A DNA stretch of 64,000 nt. It comes from Halomonas sp. 7T. GTDB taxonomy: Bacteria > Pseudomonadota > Gammaproteobacteria > Pseudomonadales > Halomonadaceae. Where the stretch lies: the NCBI RefSeq assembly GCF_025643255.1, contig NZ_CP087112.1, positions 1,674,001 through 1,738,000 of the forward strand, in the 5' to 3' direction. This document shows, piece after piece, positions 46,014-54,105 of the stretch (the first letter of the stretch is position 1; each line of letters opens with the position of its first letter). The position numbers and the translations under genes are program-made. Below the pieces are notes generated by a model. That model was not told the DNA's origin and did not search any database. It worked only from the letters and a program-made list of their open reading frames with translations.

Positions 46014-46655
46014 ATGATGCGCACCACCAACGACCGTACAGCCGAAAGCGACACAAAGCAGACCCACTATCAACCACGCGGACTTTCTGATCGCATTGCT
46101 TATCGGTTAGTACGTTTCATGCGCTTTTTTGCAGATGCTTTTTTTGCAGGCCGCTATGGCCATCGGGCGGTCATTTTAGAAACGGTGGCCGCGGTGCCCG
46201 GCATGGTCGGAGGCGCCATTCAGCATTTACATGCCTTGCGGCGAATTAAAGATGACGACGGCTGGATTCGTACGCTGCTGGACGAAGCTGAAAATGAGCG
46301 CATGCACTTAATGACGTTTATCGAAGTGGCCAAACCTAACCGCTTTGAGCGTTTCATTATTATGTTGGCGCAAGGTATTTTCTTTAACCTGTTTTTCTTG
46401 CTTTACCTCTGCTCCAGCAAAACCGCCCACCGGGTAGTGGGTTACTTAGAAGAGGAAGCCGTTTATAGCTACACCGAGTACCTAGAGGGAATTGATCGCG
46501 GCGAATACGAAAACATCCCCGCTCCGCAAATCGCTATCGACTACTGGAACTTGCCGCAGGATGCTCGGCTGCGTGAGGTGGTGGTTGCGGTAAGGGCTGA
46601 TGAAGCAGGCCATCGTGACACCAACCATGATTTTGCTGATCAGCTCTCTCAATAA
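46014..46655 (+). CDS. aox: Alternative oxidase
   Basis: A di-iron quinol oxidase on the inner membrane that passes electrons from quinol to oxygen without pumping protons; it is cyanide- and NO-tolerant in known cases. The 213-residue protein is of bacterial AOX length. It has all iron-binding motifs: LET (Glu56), NERMHL (Glu95, His98), [10 protein letters not shown] (about 146-154) and [12 protein letters not shown] (Glu197, His200). A GGAAG precedes the ATG. The last codons and stop codon are part of a 12-bp repeat array. It is monocistronic. Confidence 0.95.
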   Translation: MMRTTNDRTAESDTKQTHYQPRGLSDRIAYRLVRFMRFFADAFFAGRYGHRAVILETVAAVPGMVGGAIQHLHALRRIKDDDGWIRTLLDEAENERMHLMTFIEVAKPNRFERFIIMLAQGIFFNLFFLLYLCSSKTAHRVVGYLEEEAVYSYTEYLEGIDRGEYENIPAPQIAIDYWNLPQDARLREVVVAVRADEAGHRDTNHDFADQLSQ

Positions 46656-46738
46656 CTTTCTCAATAACTTTCTCAATAACTTTCTCAATAACTTTCTCAA
46701 CAACTTCTCAATAACCCTCTCAGTAACTCTATCAATAG
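46644..46738 (+). repeat. 12-bp tandem repeat array at the end of aox
   Basis: Eight units of about 12 bases (consensus CTTTCTCAATAA). Three central copies are identical; the outer ones have changed, and the sixth has 11 bases. The first unit contains the last three sense codons and the TAA stop of aox, so each unit carries a stop in that frame. Confidence 0.95.
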
Positions 46739-46800
46739 CGCTGTCTAGGCAGTTCTATTTCAATCATGATACTCAGTCGTTTCCACTACTCGTTAAGTTG

Positions 46801-46821
46801 GCGCCGCTGGTTCAGCGGCGC
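46801..46821 (+). terminator. Hairpin between aox and the DUF4019 gene
   Basis: A perfect 9-bp stem, GCGCCGCTG with CAGCGGCGC, over a 3-base loop. It lies between two convergent genes. No T-run follows, so it may slow or end transcription in either direction. Confidence 0.5.
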
Positions 46822-46852
46822 TGCTGTAACTTCCGCCACGTCTGACCTGTCC

Positions 46853-47260
46853 TTATTGAATATAATAGCCGCTCACGCGCCACGTGCCGTTTTCAAGATG
46901 GGGCGTTACCACCTCCATCACCCTGGGGTTATTTTCAAAACGCGTTTGGAACGTAAACTCCTTGTAGTCCCCTCGCGGTGCGCCGGGCATCGATGTGTAC
47001 TGCGACACACGCACGCGACGTCGCGCTTGCGCTGCGCCAAGATCCCGCCGCGACAGCGAAATAGTGCGCTGAAGCATGGCCGATGAAAGCGGTGCTTGTA
47101 ACAGCGGCGAAGCGTTCTCCCACGCCTGCTGATACTCCGCGTTATCAATCATGGCCAACCAGGCTAACGCAGCTTGTTCTGCGGCTTGAACTGACGCCTT
47201 GGCGAGGGTCGGAAGAGTAAGCAAAACAACGGTAAAACAAAGGGCAAGTACTTTGCGCAT
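46853..47260 (-). CDS. DUF4019 family secreted protein
   Basis: A 135-residue protein with a signal peptide (KVLALCFTVVLLTLPTLAKA), so periplasmic or secreted. The rest matches the DUF4019 pattern: AALAWLAMIDNAEYQQAWENASPLLQ at the N-terminal side and GDYKEFTFQTRFENN with MEVVTPHLENGTWRVSGYYIQ at the end. The role of the family is unknown. Confidence 0.82.
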   Translation of the reverse strand: MRKVLALCFTVVLLTLPTLAKASVQAAEQAALAWLAMIDNAEYQQAWENASPLLQAPLSSAMLQRTISLSRRDLGAAQARRRVRVSQYTSMPGAPRGDYKEFTFQTRFENNPRVMEVVTPHLENGTWRVSGYYIQ

Positions 47261-47433
47261 GGCGGGCTCTTTTCGCGGCAGGAGAAGTTAATGACTCTTT
47301 ACATTATCGGAAAGTTAGCGCGATTCTTTAGCCGTTGCATTCATTAGCCACGGTGGCATCTTGCTTCTCAAACCCCAACCGCTCGTTTACTATGCGCCTT
47401 CTCATTTATTTCAGCCCTCACCATTAGGCCACT

Positions 47434-48189
47434 ATGTCCGTCAACGCACTCTACACCGACCTTTCCGGCTACTACGATTTGATGTGCGTCGACATCGACT
47501 ACCAGGCCCAAAGCCACGCCATTCGTCGCCTGCACCAAATTTTTGGCAACGAAGGCAAACGCCACTTGGATTTAGCCTGCGGTACCGGCCCCCATGTGCG
47601 CCATTTTCTGGATGCGGGCTACACCAGCAGCGGGTTGGATATTAACCAACCGATGCTGGATCTCGCCGCCCAACGCTGCCCAGAGGCGCACTTCTCACTG
47701 CAAGACATGAGTAGCTTTGAGGTCGACGAGCCGCTGGATCTCATCACCTGCTTTCTGTACTCCATCCACTACAGCGATGGCCTAGAGAAGCTAAGCGCCT
47801 GCATTGCCAGCGCCCACCGCGCGTTAAACGAAGGCGGCGTGCTCTACTTTAACGGCGTGGATAAGCAGCGCATTAATAACGAGCTCTCCGTGAAGCACAC
47901 GGCCACGCAGGCAAACGCCACGTTCAGCTTCCGCTCGGGTTGGCACTACAGCGGCCAAGGGGCGCGGCAGTCGTTACGGCTGAGCATTGAGAAAACAGAG
48001 GCAGGGGCAACGCAGGTATGGAACGACGAGCACCCCATGGTAGCGGTCAGCTTTAGCGAACTTATCGCCCTGCTGGAGCCCACCTTCGAGGTGCACGTAT
48101 TTGAGCACGACTACCAGACCATCACACCCTGGGATAACGTCTCAGGCAATGCGATCTTCGTGTGCGTAAAGCGCGAGAGCCTTGCTTAG
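47434..48189 (+). CDS. Class I SAM-dependent methyltransferase
   Basis: A 251-residue Rossmann-fold enzyme with the SAM-binding motif LDLACGTGPHVRHFLDAG at about 47-64 and GLDINQPMLDLAAQR after it. The late part (HYQ/DYQTITPWDN) is as in uncharacterised family members from proteobacteria. The substrate is not known. It ends 4 bp into the convergent yehS-like gene. Confidence 0.88.
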   Translation: MSVNALYTDLSGYYDLMCVDIDYQAQSHAIRRLHQIFGNEGKRHLDLACGTGPHVRHFLDAGYTSSGLDINQPMLDLAAQRCPEAHFSLQDMSSFEVDEPLDLITCFLYSIHYSDGLEKLSACIASAHRALNEGGVLYFNGVDKQRINNELSVKHTATQANATFSFRSGWHYSGQGARQSLRLSIEKTEAGATQVWNDEHPMVAVSFSELIALLEPTFEVHVFEHDYQTITPWDNVSGNAIFVCVKRESLA

Positions 48190-48656
48190 CCTTTATCGTT
48201 CGGGCGCAGCTGAAGCTGAATGCCCATCAGGAAATTGCGTAGCATTTGATCTTTGCACTCACGGTAATTCTTATGGCTCGGCTTGCGGAAAAACGCGCTG
48301 AGCTCGTGTGCGCTAAGCGGCAGCCCCACCTGATCAAACACTTCCAGCACGTCTTCCGCTTTCATGTTGAGCGCAATCCGCAGCTTCTGGAACACCATGT
48401 TGTTGTTGAGCTGCGACTCTGGCGCAGGCACTGGCCCTTCACGTTTGCCGCGCTTAAAGCTGATAAAACCGTTTAAAAACGCGGCCAGCTCCCGGTTTTT
48501 CATAGTCACGAAAGCGTCGTCATCGTCTTTCTTCAGCCACGCGGTGACCTGCGGCTGGGTAACGGGCACTTCTGCCAGCGCGAAGATATCCACGATGGTG
48601 TTATCTTTTAAATCAAAGGTGTAGCGGATACGGCGAAAAATATCGTTATTGGTCAA
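48186..48656 (-). CDS. yehS: DUF1456 (YehS) family protein
   Basis: A 156-residue protein with two DUF1456 units, each beginning N(D/M)(I/V)F(R/Q)(R/K)(I)R and ending FL.GF/FLMGI. The start is TTG 48656, with AGGA 8 bases upstream inside the end of the preceding gene; the N-terminus then matches YehS. The role is unknown. It is 10 bp downstream of a small helical-repeat gene and likely in one operon with it. Confidence 0.9.
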   Translation of the reverse strand: MTNNDIFRRIRYTFDLKDNTIVDIFALAEVPVTQPQVTAWLKKDDDDAFVTMKNRELAAFLNGFISFKRGKREGPVPAPESQLNNNMVFQKLRIALNMKAEDVLEVFDQVGLPLSAHELSAFFRKPSHKNYRECKDQMLRNFLMGIQLQLRPNDKG

Positions 48657-48666
48657 AATCAGGTTC

Positions 48667-49089
48667 CTAACCGGTAGTTAATGTTGCCAGCAGCTCATCA
48701 ATTTCTGCTTTGAGTTCGTTATCTTCAATAGTGTGGGCACTGGCTTGGGCCTGCTGCAAACGTTCAATGGCCGCTTGAGTATCGCCCAGTTCCACTTGCA
48801 GCGTTGCCATGGAAAAACCAATCGACGCAATATGGTCGTTCGACTGCTTGGCCACCGCCTTATCCAGCGCTTTTTGGTAGATAGGCAGCGCGTCTTCTAG
48901 CTCTTCGGTAAAGTCGGCGAGGGTTTCCCACTGCTCCGGGTGGTCTTTCTCGGTGTTCTCGTGCTCAGAGCAGATCGCCTGTAGCTCGGCGTACAGTGCT
49001 TCAAAGGTGGCGCGGTCATCTTTGGCAGCGGCCTTCATCAGCTTTTCGGCGAGCTCATACACTGCCTTGTAAATTTTGGTGTTAATCAT
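48667..49089 (-). CDS. TPR-like helical repeat protein
   Basis: A 140-residue, acidic, all-helical cytoplasmic protein. Segments such as ADFTEELEDALPIYQKALDKAVAKQSNDHIASIGFSMATLQVELGD look like tetratricopeptide units. It has no catalytic motif. The product is conserved as a hypothetical protein beside yehS-like genes as far as I can judge; function unknown. Confidence 0.7.
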   Translation of the reverse strand: MINTKIYKAVYELAEKLMKAAAKDDRATFEALYAELQAICSEHENTEKDHPEQWETLADFTEELEDALPIYQKALDKAVAKQSNDHIASIGFSMATLQVELGDTQAAIERLQQAQASAHTIEDNELKAEIDELLATLTTG

Positions 49090-49319
49090 CGACCACTACC
49101 CCTATTGCTTAAAAACGAATGACTCAAAAACAGACTGACCACAAACCCGACAAGCCTAGGCTTCTGGGCGAATGAGGGCATTATACCTTGTGGGGATAGG
49201 GGTACGGGGGAAGGTTGGAGGGAAATAAACGAGTATTCGAGCTACGAACTGCTAATTTTACGCTATGCTGCACCACTTTTTATTTTCGACACCCCTTACG
49301 ACCTTTGTCAGAGCTACTA

Positions 49320-50519
49320 ATGCCCTTCTCAAAACTAGGCTTATCCAGCCCGCTAGTTCAAGCCATTGCTGAACTTGGTTACAAAACACCCACGCCCATC
49401 CAGGAACAAGCGATTCCTGTCGTTCTTTCGGGTAAAGACTTAATCGCCACCGCACAAACCGGCACCGGTAAAACCGCTGCCTTTGTGCTGCCGCTGCTGG
49501 AAAAATTCAGCAAAGTAGCAGAACCGCTGCGCGGTAAACGCATTCGCGCACTGATCCTGGTGCCAACCCGCGAGCTAGCGGTTCAGGTGGAAGCCAGCGT
49601 AGCCCAATACGCGAAGCATACCCAGCTCACCTCGATGGCCGCGTATGGCGGCGTAGATACTGCGCCGCAAAAAGAGCGCTTAATCGAAGGGGTGGATATT
49701 CTGGTCGCCACACCGGGCAGGCTGCTGGATTTAGCGCATCAGCGCGCGCTGCACTTTGATGAACTGCAAGTCATGGTGCTGGACGAAGCAGACAGAATGG
49801 TGGATATGGGGTTTGTGGATGACATCCACAAAATCATCGTGCGCCTGCCTGCAAACCGTCAGAACCTGCTGTTCACCGCCACCATGACCAACGACGTGCG
49901 CGCCATCGCCCACGCATTTTCAGACACCAAGATGACCGACATGGCGGCCGACATTTCCATTACGCCCAATGTCCGCGCCGCCGCCACGATCAAACAGTGG
50001 CTGATCACGGTCGATAAAGACACCAAGTCCGCCCTGTTGAGCCACTTGATCAACGAGCAAGAGTGGGATCAGGCGCTGATTTTTGTCGAGAAAAAACACA
50101 GTGCCGCCAAGCTGGTCGCCCAGCTGGAAAAACGCGGTATTAAAGCGGATTCCATTCACGGCGGCAGAAGCCAAGCCATGCGCGAGACGGTGTTGGCGCA
50201 GTTTAAATCGGGCGAACTGAAGTACTTGGTGGCCACCGGCGTCGCCGCGCGGGGCCTGGATATTGGCGAACTTAGCCGCGTGGTGAATTACGATTTACCC
50301 TTCCAGCCAGAAGAGTACATCCACCGCATTGGCCGCACTGGCCGTGCGGGTGCCTCCGGTGAAGCGATCTCGCTGGTCGATATCAGCGACTTCAAAAACC
50401 TGTGCGCGATTGAAAGGCGTTTGAAAAACACGATTGAACGCAAAGAAGTGGAAGGCTTCCCGGTCAAAAAAGCCGTGCCCGCGTCTAACTTGAATCACGT
50501 TAAAAAAAGTAGCCGTTAA
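49320..50519 (+). CDS. DEAD-box RNA helicase (RhlE type)
   Basis: A 399-residue helicase. It shows the Q motif (GYKTPTPIQEQAIP), motif I AQTGTGKT, Ia PTRELA, GG and TPGR, II DEAD in VLDEADRM, III TAT, and VI HRIGRTGRAG. There is a short basic tail (KKAVPASNLNHVKKSSR). RhlE helps ribosome assembly and RNA decay. I chose ATG 49320, which gives the normal MPFSKLGLS start; the frame is open upstream to 49215. Confidence 0.93.
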   Translation: MPFSKLGLSSPLVQAIAELGYKTPTPIQEQAIPVVLSGKDLIATAQTGTGKTAAFVLPLLEKFSKVAEPLRGKRIRALILVPTRELAVQVEASVAQYAKHTQLTSMAAYGGVDTAPQKERLIEGVDILVATPGRLLDLAHQRALHFDELQVMVLDEADRMVDMGFVDDIHKIIVRLPANRQNLLFTATMTNDVRAIAHAFSDTKMTDMAADISITPNVRAAATIKQWLITVDKDTKSALLSHLINEQEWDQALIFVEKKHSAAKLVAQLEKRGIKADSIHGGRSQAMRETVLAQFKSGELKYLVATGVAARGLDIGELSRVVNYDLPFQPEEYIHRIGRTGRAGASGEAISLVDISDFKNLCAIERRLKNTIERKEVEGFPVKKAVPASNLNHVKKSSR

Positions 50520-50530
50520 GCGCTAACTAA

Positions 50531-50565
50531 GAAGCTCACCTTTAAGAATACAGAGGGTGAGCTTC
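50531..50565. terminator. Hairpin between convergent helicase and Rho-like genes
   Basis: A perfect 10-bp stem, GAAGCTCACC with GGTGAGCTTC, over a 15-base loop, in the 50 bases between the two stop codons. There is no T-run; it may serve both strands. Confidence 0.6.
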
Positions 50566-50569
50566 ACCT

Positions 50570-51526
50570 CTACTCAGCGGGCGAAAAAGCGCTCAACAGC
50601 TCCGCATTCGTCAGGTATTTCTCCAGCAGCGTAAGCAGCTTCTGAGCGCCGTCAACAGGCTTAAGCGGTGTTAACGCTCGGCGCAGCGTGCGTACTTTTT
50701 CAAGATCTTTTGCATCAATTAACAGCTCTTCTCGGCGGGTACTGCTTTTGGCAATATCAATTGCCGGGAAAATCCGTTGATTGGCCACGTCCCGTGATAG
50801 CACCAGCTCCATATTGCCCGTGCCTTTAAACTCCTCAAAAATCACCTGATCCATACGGCTTCCCGTATCCACCAGCACGGTGGCCAGAATGGTGAGCGAG
50901 CCGCCGTTTTCGATCTTTCGCGCCGCGCCAAACAGCTTGCGGGGTATTTCCATCGCCCGGGAATCCAACCCACCCGACATGGTACGCCCATTGCCCCGCT
51001 GCTCGGCATTATGAACCCGCGAAAGCCTTGTGAGTGAATCGATCACGATCATCACATCATGCCCCTCGCCTGCCTGCTTACGCGCCGTATCCAGCAACTG
51101 ATCGGCCATCCGTACATGGTGCGCGTAGCTTTCGTCTGACGACGAGGCATGTACCTCTGCCGACACACTGCGCTTAAAATCGGTGACTTCTTCAGGGCGC
51201 TCATCAATCAGCAAGGCATACAGTTTTATATCCGGGTAAGCCTCTGCCACGGCTTGGCAGATATGCTTTAACAGCGTCGTTTTGCCAGAGCCGGGCGGTG
51301 CCACAATTAACCCCCGCTGCCCCATGCCGATGGGCGTAATCAAATCCATCGCCCGCAGAGTGCGCGGCTGATCAATAGGCGCTAGATACAGGCGTGGGGA
51401 AGGATGAATGGCGGTGCCGTTGAGGAAGCGTGTTATGGGGTCGTTGGAGGTTGGTTCTTCGGCTTCGGTGGTGGGTTTGGGCTCTGGTGGTCTTTTGGTT
51501 TTGAGGCTTAGGGTTTTGCGGGTCAT
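50570..51526 (-). CDS. Rho-like ATPase lacking the N-terminal RNA-binding domain
   Basis: A 318-residue paralogue of transcription terminator Rho (normally about 420 residues). The ATPase core is intact: Walker A APPGSGKT (Lys82), catalytic Glu in LIDERPEEVTD (Glu109), Walker B VIDSLTRLSR, Q-loop TMSGGLDSR, and R-loop with TGSRMDQVIFEEFKGTGN. The N-terminal helix bundle and cold-shock fold that bind rut RNA are gone, replaced by about 30 polar, Pro/Lys-rich residues. An in-frame stop seven codons upstream shows it cannot be longer. It is next to a cassette array. Confidence 0.92.
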   Translation of the reverse strand: MTRKTLSLKTKRPPEPKPTTEAEEPTSNDPITRFLNGTAIHPSPRLYLAPIDQPRTLRAMDLITPIGMGQRGLIVAPPGSGKTTLLKHICQAVAEAYPDIKLYALLIDERPEEVTDFKRSVSAEVHASSSDESYAHHVRMADQLLDTARKQAGEGHDVMIVIDSLTRLSRVHNAEQRGNGRTMSGGLDSRAMEIPRKLFGAARKIENGGSLTILATVLVDTGSRMDQVIFEEFKGTGNMELVLSRDVANQRIFPAIDIAKSSTRREELLIDAKDLEKVRTLRRALTPLKPVDGAQKLLTLLEKYLTNAELLSAFSPAE

Positions 51527-51641
51527 GGTAGAGTGGATTGCCTTTTAAATTTGGGTGTTTGTCGGTTTCCGTGTGGTTAACCATGTCCTTGGATACGACA
51601 GGAGGTGACGTCGAGTGCATCATTATTACTTCTACTAAAAT

Positions 51642-51711
51642 TTAACGCCGAGCTTTGCGGCTGGTTTAGAGCGCAGCGAAAAACCAGTCCGACAACAGCG
51701 CTTTGTTAGCA
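51642..51711 (-). other. attC-like site A
   Basis: About 70 bases after the TIR-like gene. On the minus strand it begins GCTAACAAAGCGC and ends CGGCGTTAA. The inner palindrome is CTGGTTT (51661-51667) with AAACCAG (51681-51687). Confidence 0.8.
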
Positions 51712-52542
51712 CTAGAATGGGAGATCACCACCAAAACTTTCCGTCGGCTTAGTAGCTTTTGGTTGCAGATATTCCTCATTCTTCAATAGCTCATCTACAC
51801 CCAACTCTGTGATTGAGTAGGCGTAGAAATCATAACCGTCCAGATGATCAGTCTCTACGGTTTTACTTATCAACCCCATACGCTCGAGTTTAATAAGCGA
51901 AATCTGCAGAACAGCGTCGTTAACCCCACGAAAGCTATTAGATATTCTATGAAACGGCAAACCAACCGGATCGGCAACATGGCTTTGTAGGCAAGTGGCT
52001 AGAATTTTGTAGTCCTGTTCTTTTAGCTCATAGCTGGCAGGGTTGGCTATGATAGTTTTGGATTCAGAAAGGCTTGCATGATTTATAAGTCCAAGCCTTT
52101 CTACCTCAGATTTAATCAAAGAGCATGCTCTATTAGTTGCTGAAACCAGATCGCCATCAGATCGGCTTGCGTCGTAGTCCGCTGGTGTTACACCTAACAA
52201 ATCTGTTGGCAAGTGCATATCTACATCACGCGGCTTTAGGACAAAGGATCGAGACTTCCCAATTGCACCAACAAAAAGCCCCATTTCGAATATCACATTG
52301 TCCCTGACAACATGCTTACTTCTGCTCCTAATTATGCTGATATCGTCGGGTGCAAAAATGAACAATGCAAAATCAACAGCTGATGATTTCTCAACCAAAT
52401 CTTCGATCGTTGAAGATGAAAGCTTGAATGTGCCATTTTTCCAAATGGTCACTTCAAAATCGTGATCTAGATTGACATTGACTGCCTCAGCGATAGGAAG
52501 GCTTTCAGCTGAAGACGCAATAAATAATCGTGGTTTTCTCAA
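51712..52542 (-). CDS. TIR-like domain protein (PF10137 type) with winged-helix tail
   Basis: A 276-residue cytoplasmic protein carried on a gene cassette. Residues 4-125 match the TIR-like domain known from CAP12/Pycsar effectors: PRLFIASSAESLPIAEA, TIWKNGTF, FALFIFAPDD and RDNVIFEMGLFVG, with the likely catalytic Glu86, then LPTDLLGVTPADYD. Such domains cleave NAD+ in known defence systems. The tail (from about 170) looks like a winged helix (VNDAVLQISLIKLERMGLISKT). No cyclase or nucleotide sensor is encoded beside it. Confidence 0.85.
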   Translation of the reverse strand: MRKPRLFIASSAESLPIAEAVNVNLDHDFEVTIWKNGTFKLSSSTIEDLVEKSSAVDFALFIFAPDDISIIRSRSKHVVRDNVIFEMGLFVGAIGKSRSFVLKPRDVDMHLPTDLLGVTPADYDASRSDGDLVSATNRACSLIKSEVERLGLINHASLSESKTIIANPASYELKEQDYKILATCLQSHVADPVGLPFHRISNSFRGVNDAVLQISLIKLERMGLISKTVETDHLDGYDFYAYSITELGVDELLKNEEYLQPKATKPTESFGGDLPF

Positions 52543-52566
52543 CTCATGACTCCGAACTCAATTGGG

Positions 52567-52637
52567 TGCTAACGCCGAGGTAACCAGACGCTTTGAAGCG
52601 TCAGCATAAAAGCTGTCCAGTTGACCAACTGGTTAAA
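52567..52637 (-). other. attC-like site B
   Basis: About 70 bases after the monooxygenase-fold gene. On the minus strand it starts TTTAACCAGTTGG and ends CGGCGTTAGCA. It holds two strong palindromes: GACGCTT/AAGCGTC (52587-52602) and CCAGTT/AACTGG (52617-52632). Confidence 0.8.
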
Positions 52638-52950
52638 TACCGTACTCACGCTCAACCTTAGCCACCCGAACCCGAAAACTGGAATACCATTGCTGATGGC
52701 CAAGTCGCTGGGCCTCTCGATGCTCAGCATTTTTCTTCCAGTTGGTGATTGCTTCAAGGGTTGCCCAATACGACACCGTAATACCTAAGCTCTCTCTAGC
52801 AGACTCAATGCCCAGAAAGCCGGGTTGCTCTGATGCCAATTCCACCATTCGTTCAGCCATTTCAGCGTACCCATTTTCACCCTCCGTGCGATGGCTGCTG
52901 AAGATCACCGCGTAGTATGGAGGTTCAGGTGTGTTGGCAATCTCTGACAT
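52633..52950 (-). CDS. Antibiotic biosynthesis monooxygenase (ABM) fold protein
   Basis: A 105-residue ferredoxin-like alpha+beta protein of the ABM superfamily: YYAVIFSSHRTEGENGYAEMAERMVELASEQPGFLGIESARE and ISYWATLEAITNWKKNAEH. The consistent His/Trp pattern (W..WK..AEH) is typical. Members often remove or oxidise small aromatic compounds, and others have no known reaction. I chose ATG 52950 with GGGAG close upstream. Proteins of this family are frequent integron cassette cargo. Confidence 0.85.
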   Translation of the reverse strand: MSEIANTPEPPYYAVIFSSHRTEGENGYAEMAERMVELASEQPGFLGIESARESLGITVSYWATLEAITNWKKNAEHREAQRLGHQQWYSSFRVRVAKVEREYGI

Positions 52951-52964
52951 AACTCCCTCTAGGC

Positions 52965-53047
52965 ATTTAACGCCGCCAACACGCACAGCTTTGTAGTGGA
53001 GGCGTAGCCGCAACGTAAATGCTGTCGCTGTGCTTGGCCTTGTTAAG
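52965..53047 (-). other. attC-like site C
   Basis: About 80 bases after the third cassette gene. On the minus strand it starts CTTAACAAGGCC and ends GGCGGCGTTAAA. Arms GCACAGC (52984-52990) and GCTGTGC (53027-53033) are complementary. Confidence 0.8.
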
Positions 53048-53456
53048 AGACACCGGCGCCGTTACTTATTGCGCTGCTAATGGCCGCTGATATAAGGACT
53101 CCCACTGCTTCGGATGTTTTGGATTTTGCAAACCTAGCGAGCCTCTCGCCGATGGATTCCGAACCCTCCAACGAGCTAGGAACTCGACGAAGAACTTCCA
53201 GCCCCTTCTCGCTAAGGACGACTTCAACTTCGTATCCGTCCATTGATGAGAAGTCTTGGCTAATCCAAATATATCCAGCGGTCTCTAGCCATTTGACTGT
53301 GTGTTCAAAGTATTCGGAGAAGTTGAAAGATCCCTCGTAATCATCTTCATCAATAGTTTTCTCCAGGTAATCGCCCGCATCGAGCCGCAACGGAACCGGG
53401 AACTCTTCATACAGTGTCCCAAATAGTAACCCAACTAAACGATTGAACTTTTCCAT
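53043..53456 (-). CDS. Unknown cassette protein with winged-helix-like middle
   Basis: A 137-residue protein I do not recognise. The middle (FSEYFEHTVKWLETAGYIWISQDFSSMDGYEVEVVLSEKGLEVLRR) fits a winged-helix or similar small domain. The end (SEAVGVLISAAISSAISNGAG) is hydrophobic and Gly/Ala/Ser-rich, and could insert into a membrane. I chose ATG 53456 because the first eight residues of the longer frame fall inside attC site D. Confidence 0.6.
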   Translation of the reverse strand: MEKFNRLVGLLFGTLYEEFPVPLRLDAGDYLEKTIDEDDYEGSFNFSEYFEHTVKWLETAGYIWISQDFSSMDGYEVEVVLSEKGLEVLRRVPSSLEGSESIGERLARFAKSKTSEAVGVLISAAISSAISNGAGVS

Positions 53457-53465
53457 AAAGTGACT

Positions 53466-53541
53466 CTTAACGCCCGCCATAAACGGCGCAAGGAACGAGC
53501 GTCCGGCGACCGAAGGGAGCGAATTTGATGGCTTTGTTAGA
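53466..53541 (-). other. attC-like site D
   Basis: About 75 bases after the fourth cassette gene. On the minus strand it starts CTCTAACAAAGCC, next to the stop codon, and ends GGGCGTTAAGA. Inner GC-rich arms around CCGGCGACCG can fold back. Confidence 0.8.
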
Positions 53542-54094
53542 GATCATGTGCAGCGACCAGGCCGACGATTTCTTGCGGCATGTTTCTTGGGTTGATTACC
53601 GAACCTAGCTTAGCTTTGAGGGCGGCAACTAACGCCCATACTTTGAGCCTCATGTTGGCGATGACATCGATAAAACTCTCGAACTGTCCACTTCCCATGG
53701 ACACATTTTCACCACCCAGCTTCTCTGCGGCCGTGCAAGCCTCATTGAGCGTGTGAGAAATCTCTTGAACCAAAACCTCGCAAGAAGGGTTTGCCCACAC
53801 TCCCTTGGAATGGTCTCGAATCACATTTCGCACTTCATAAAGGCTTTTCATTGCATACATTGGAATTTCGTCATCTCCGCAGGTAGAAAACAACCTTCTT
53901 GAGTCCATCTCTACAACCACGGAATGAACTCGATTCAAATCAGCATCTTGGAGCTTAATGGGACCGAATGAAAAATTTCCGTTTGCGGCAGCCTGACGAA
54001 AACTGGCTATAAAGTTGTTGATAAATCCGGAAGATCGAGAGAGTAACTCCTCGTCCGTAACATTCCCGTTTACATGAAAATTGCGAAGCGACAC
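53537..54094 (-). CDS. Unknown helical cassette protein
   Basis: A 185-residue protein I do not recognise, mostly predicted helical and without signal peptide or spans. Notable stretches are LLSRSSGFINNFIASFRQAAANGNFSFG and YAMKSLYEVRNVIRDHSKGVW. The start is GTG 54094, with GGAGG 7 bases upstream. It is the first cassette of the array, directly after a GTTAGAG core. Confidence 0.6.
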   Translation of the reverse strand: MSLRNFHVNGNVTDEELLSRSSGFINNFIASFRQAAANGNFSFGPIKLQDADLNRVHSVVVEMDSRRLFSTCGDDEIPMYAMKSLYEVRNVIRDHSKGVWANPSCEVLVQEISHTLNEACTAAEKLGGENVSMGSGQFESFIDVIANMRLKVWALVAALKAKLGSVINPRNMPQEIVGLVAAHDL

Positions 54095-54105
54095 TCGGCT
54101 TCCTC

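Larger units (their letters stand above)
51642..54105 (-). mobile_element. Integrase-less gene cassette array (CALIN type)
   Basis: Four minus-strand genes, each followed by a 70-80 bp element starting (T)CTAAC or TTAAC just after the stop codon and ending GGCGTTA(A/G), with imperfect inner palindromes: the form of integron attC sites. The right end has another GTTAGAG core (54099-54105). No integrase gene or attI is seen. The array is more AT-rich in its genes than the flanks. The genes have no common promoter that I can see. Confidence 0.85.

Noticed and set aside
46644..46738. Repeats that might look like a CRISPR array
   Set aside because: Units are adjacent with no spacers and only 12 bases long.
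51527..51641. A hidden N-terminal part of Rho upstream of the Rho-like gene
   Set aside because: An in-frame TAA lies seven codons before the ATG, and no other frame here resembles the Rho RNA-binding domain.
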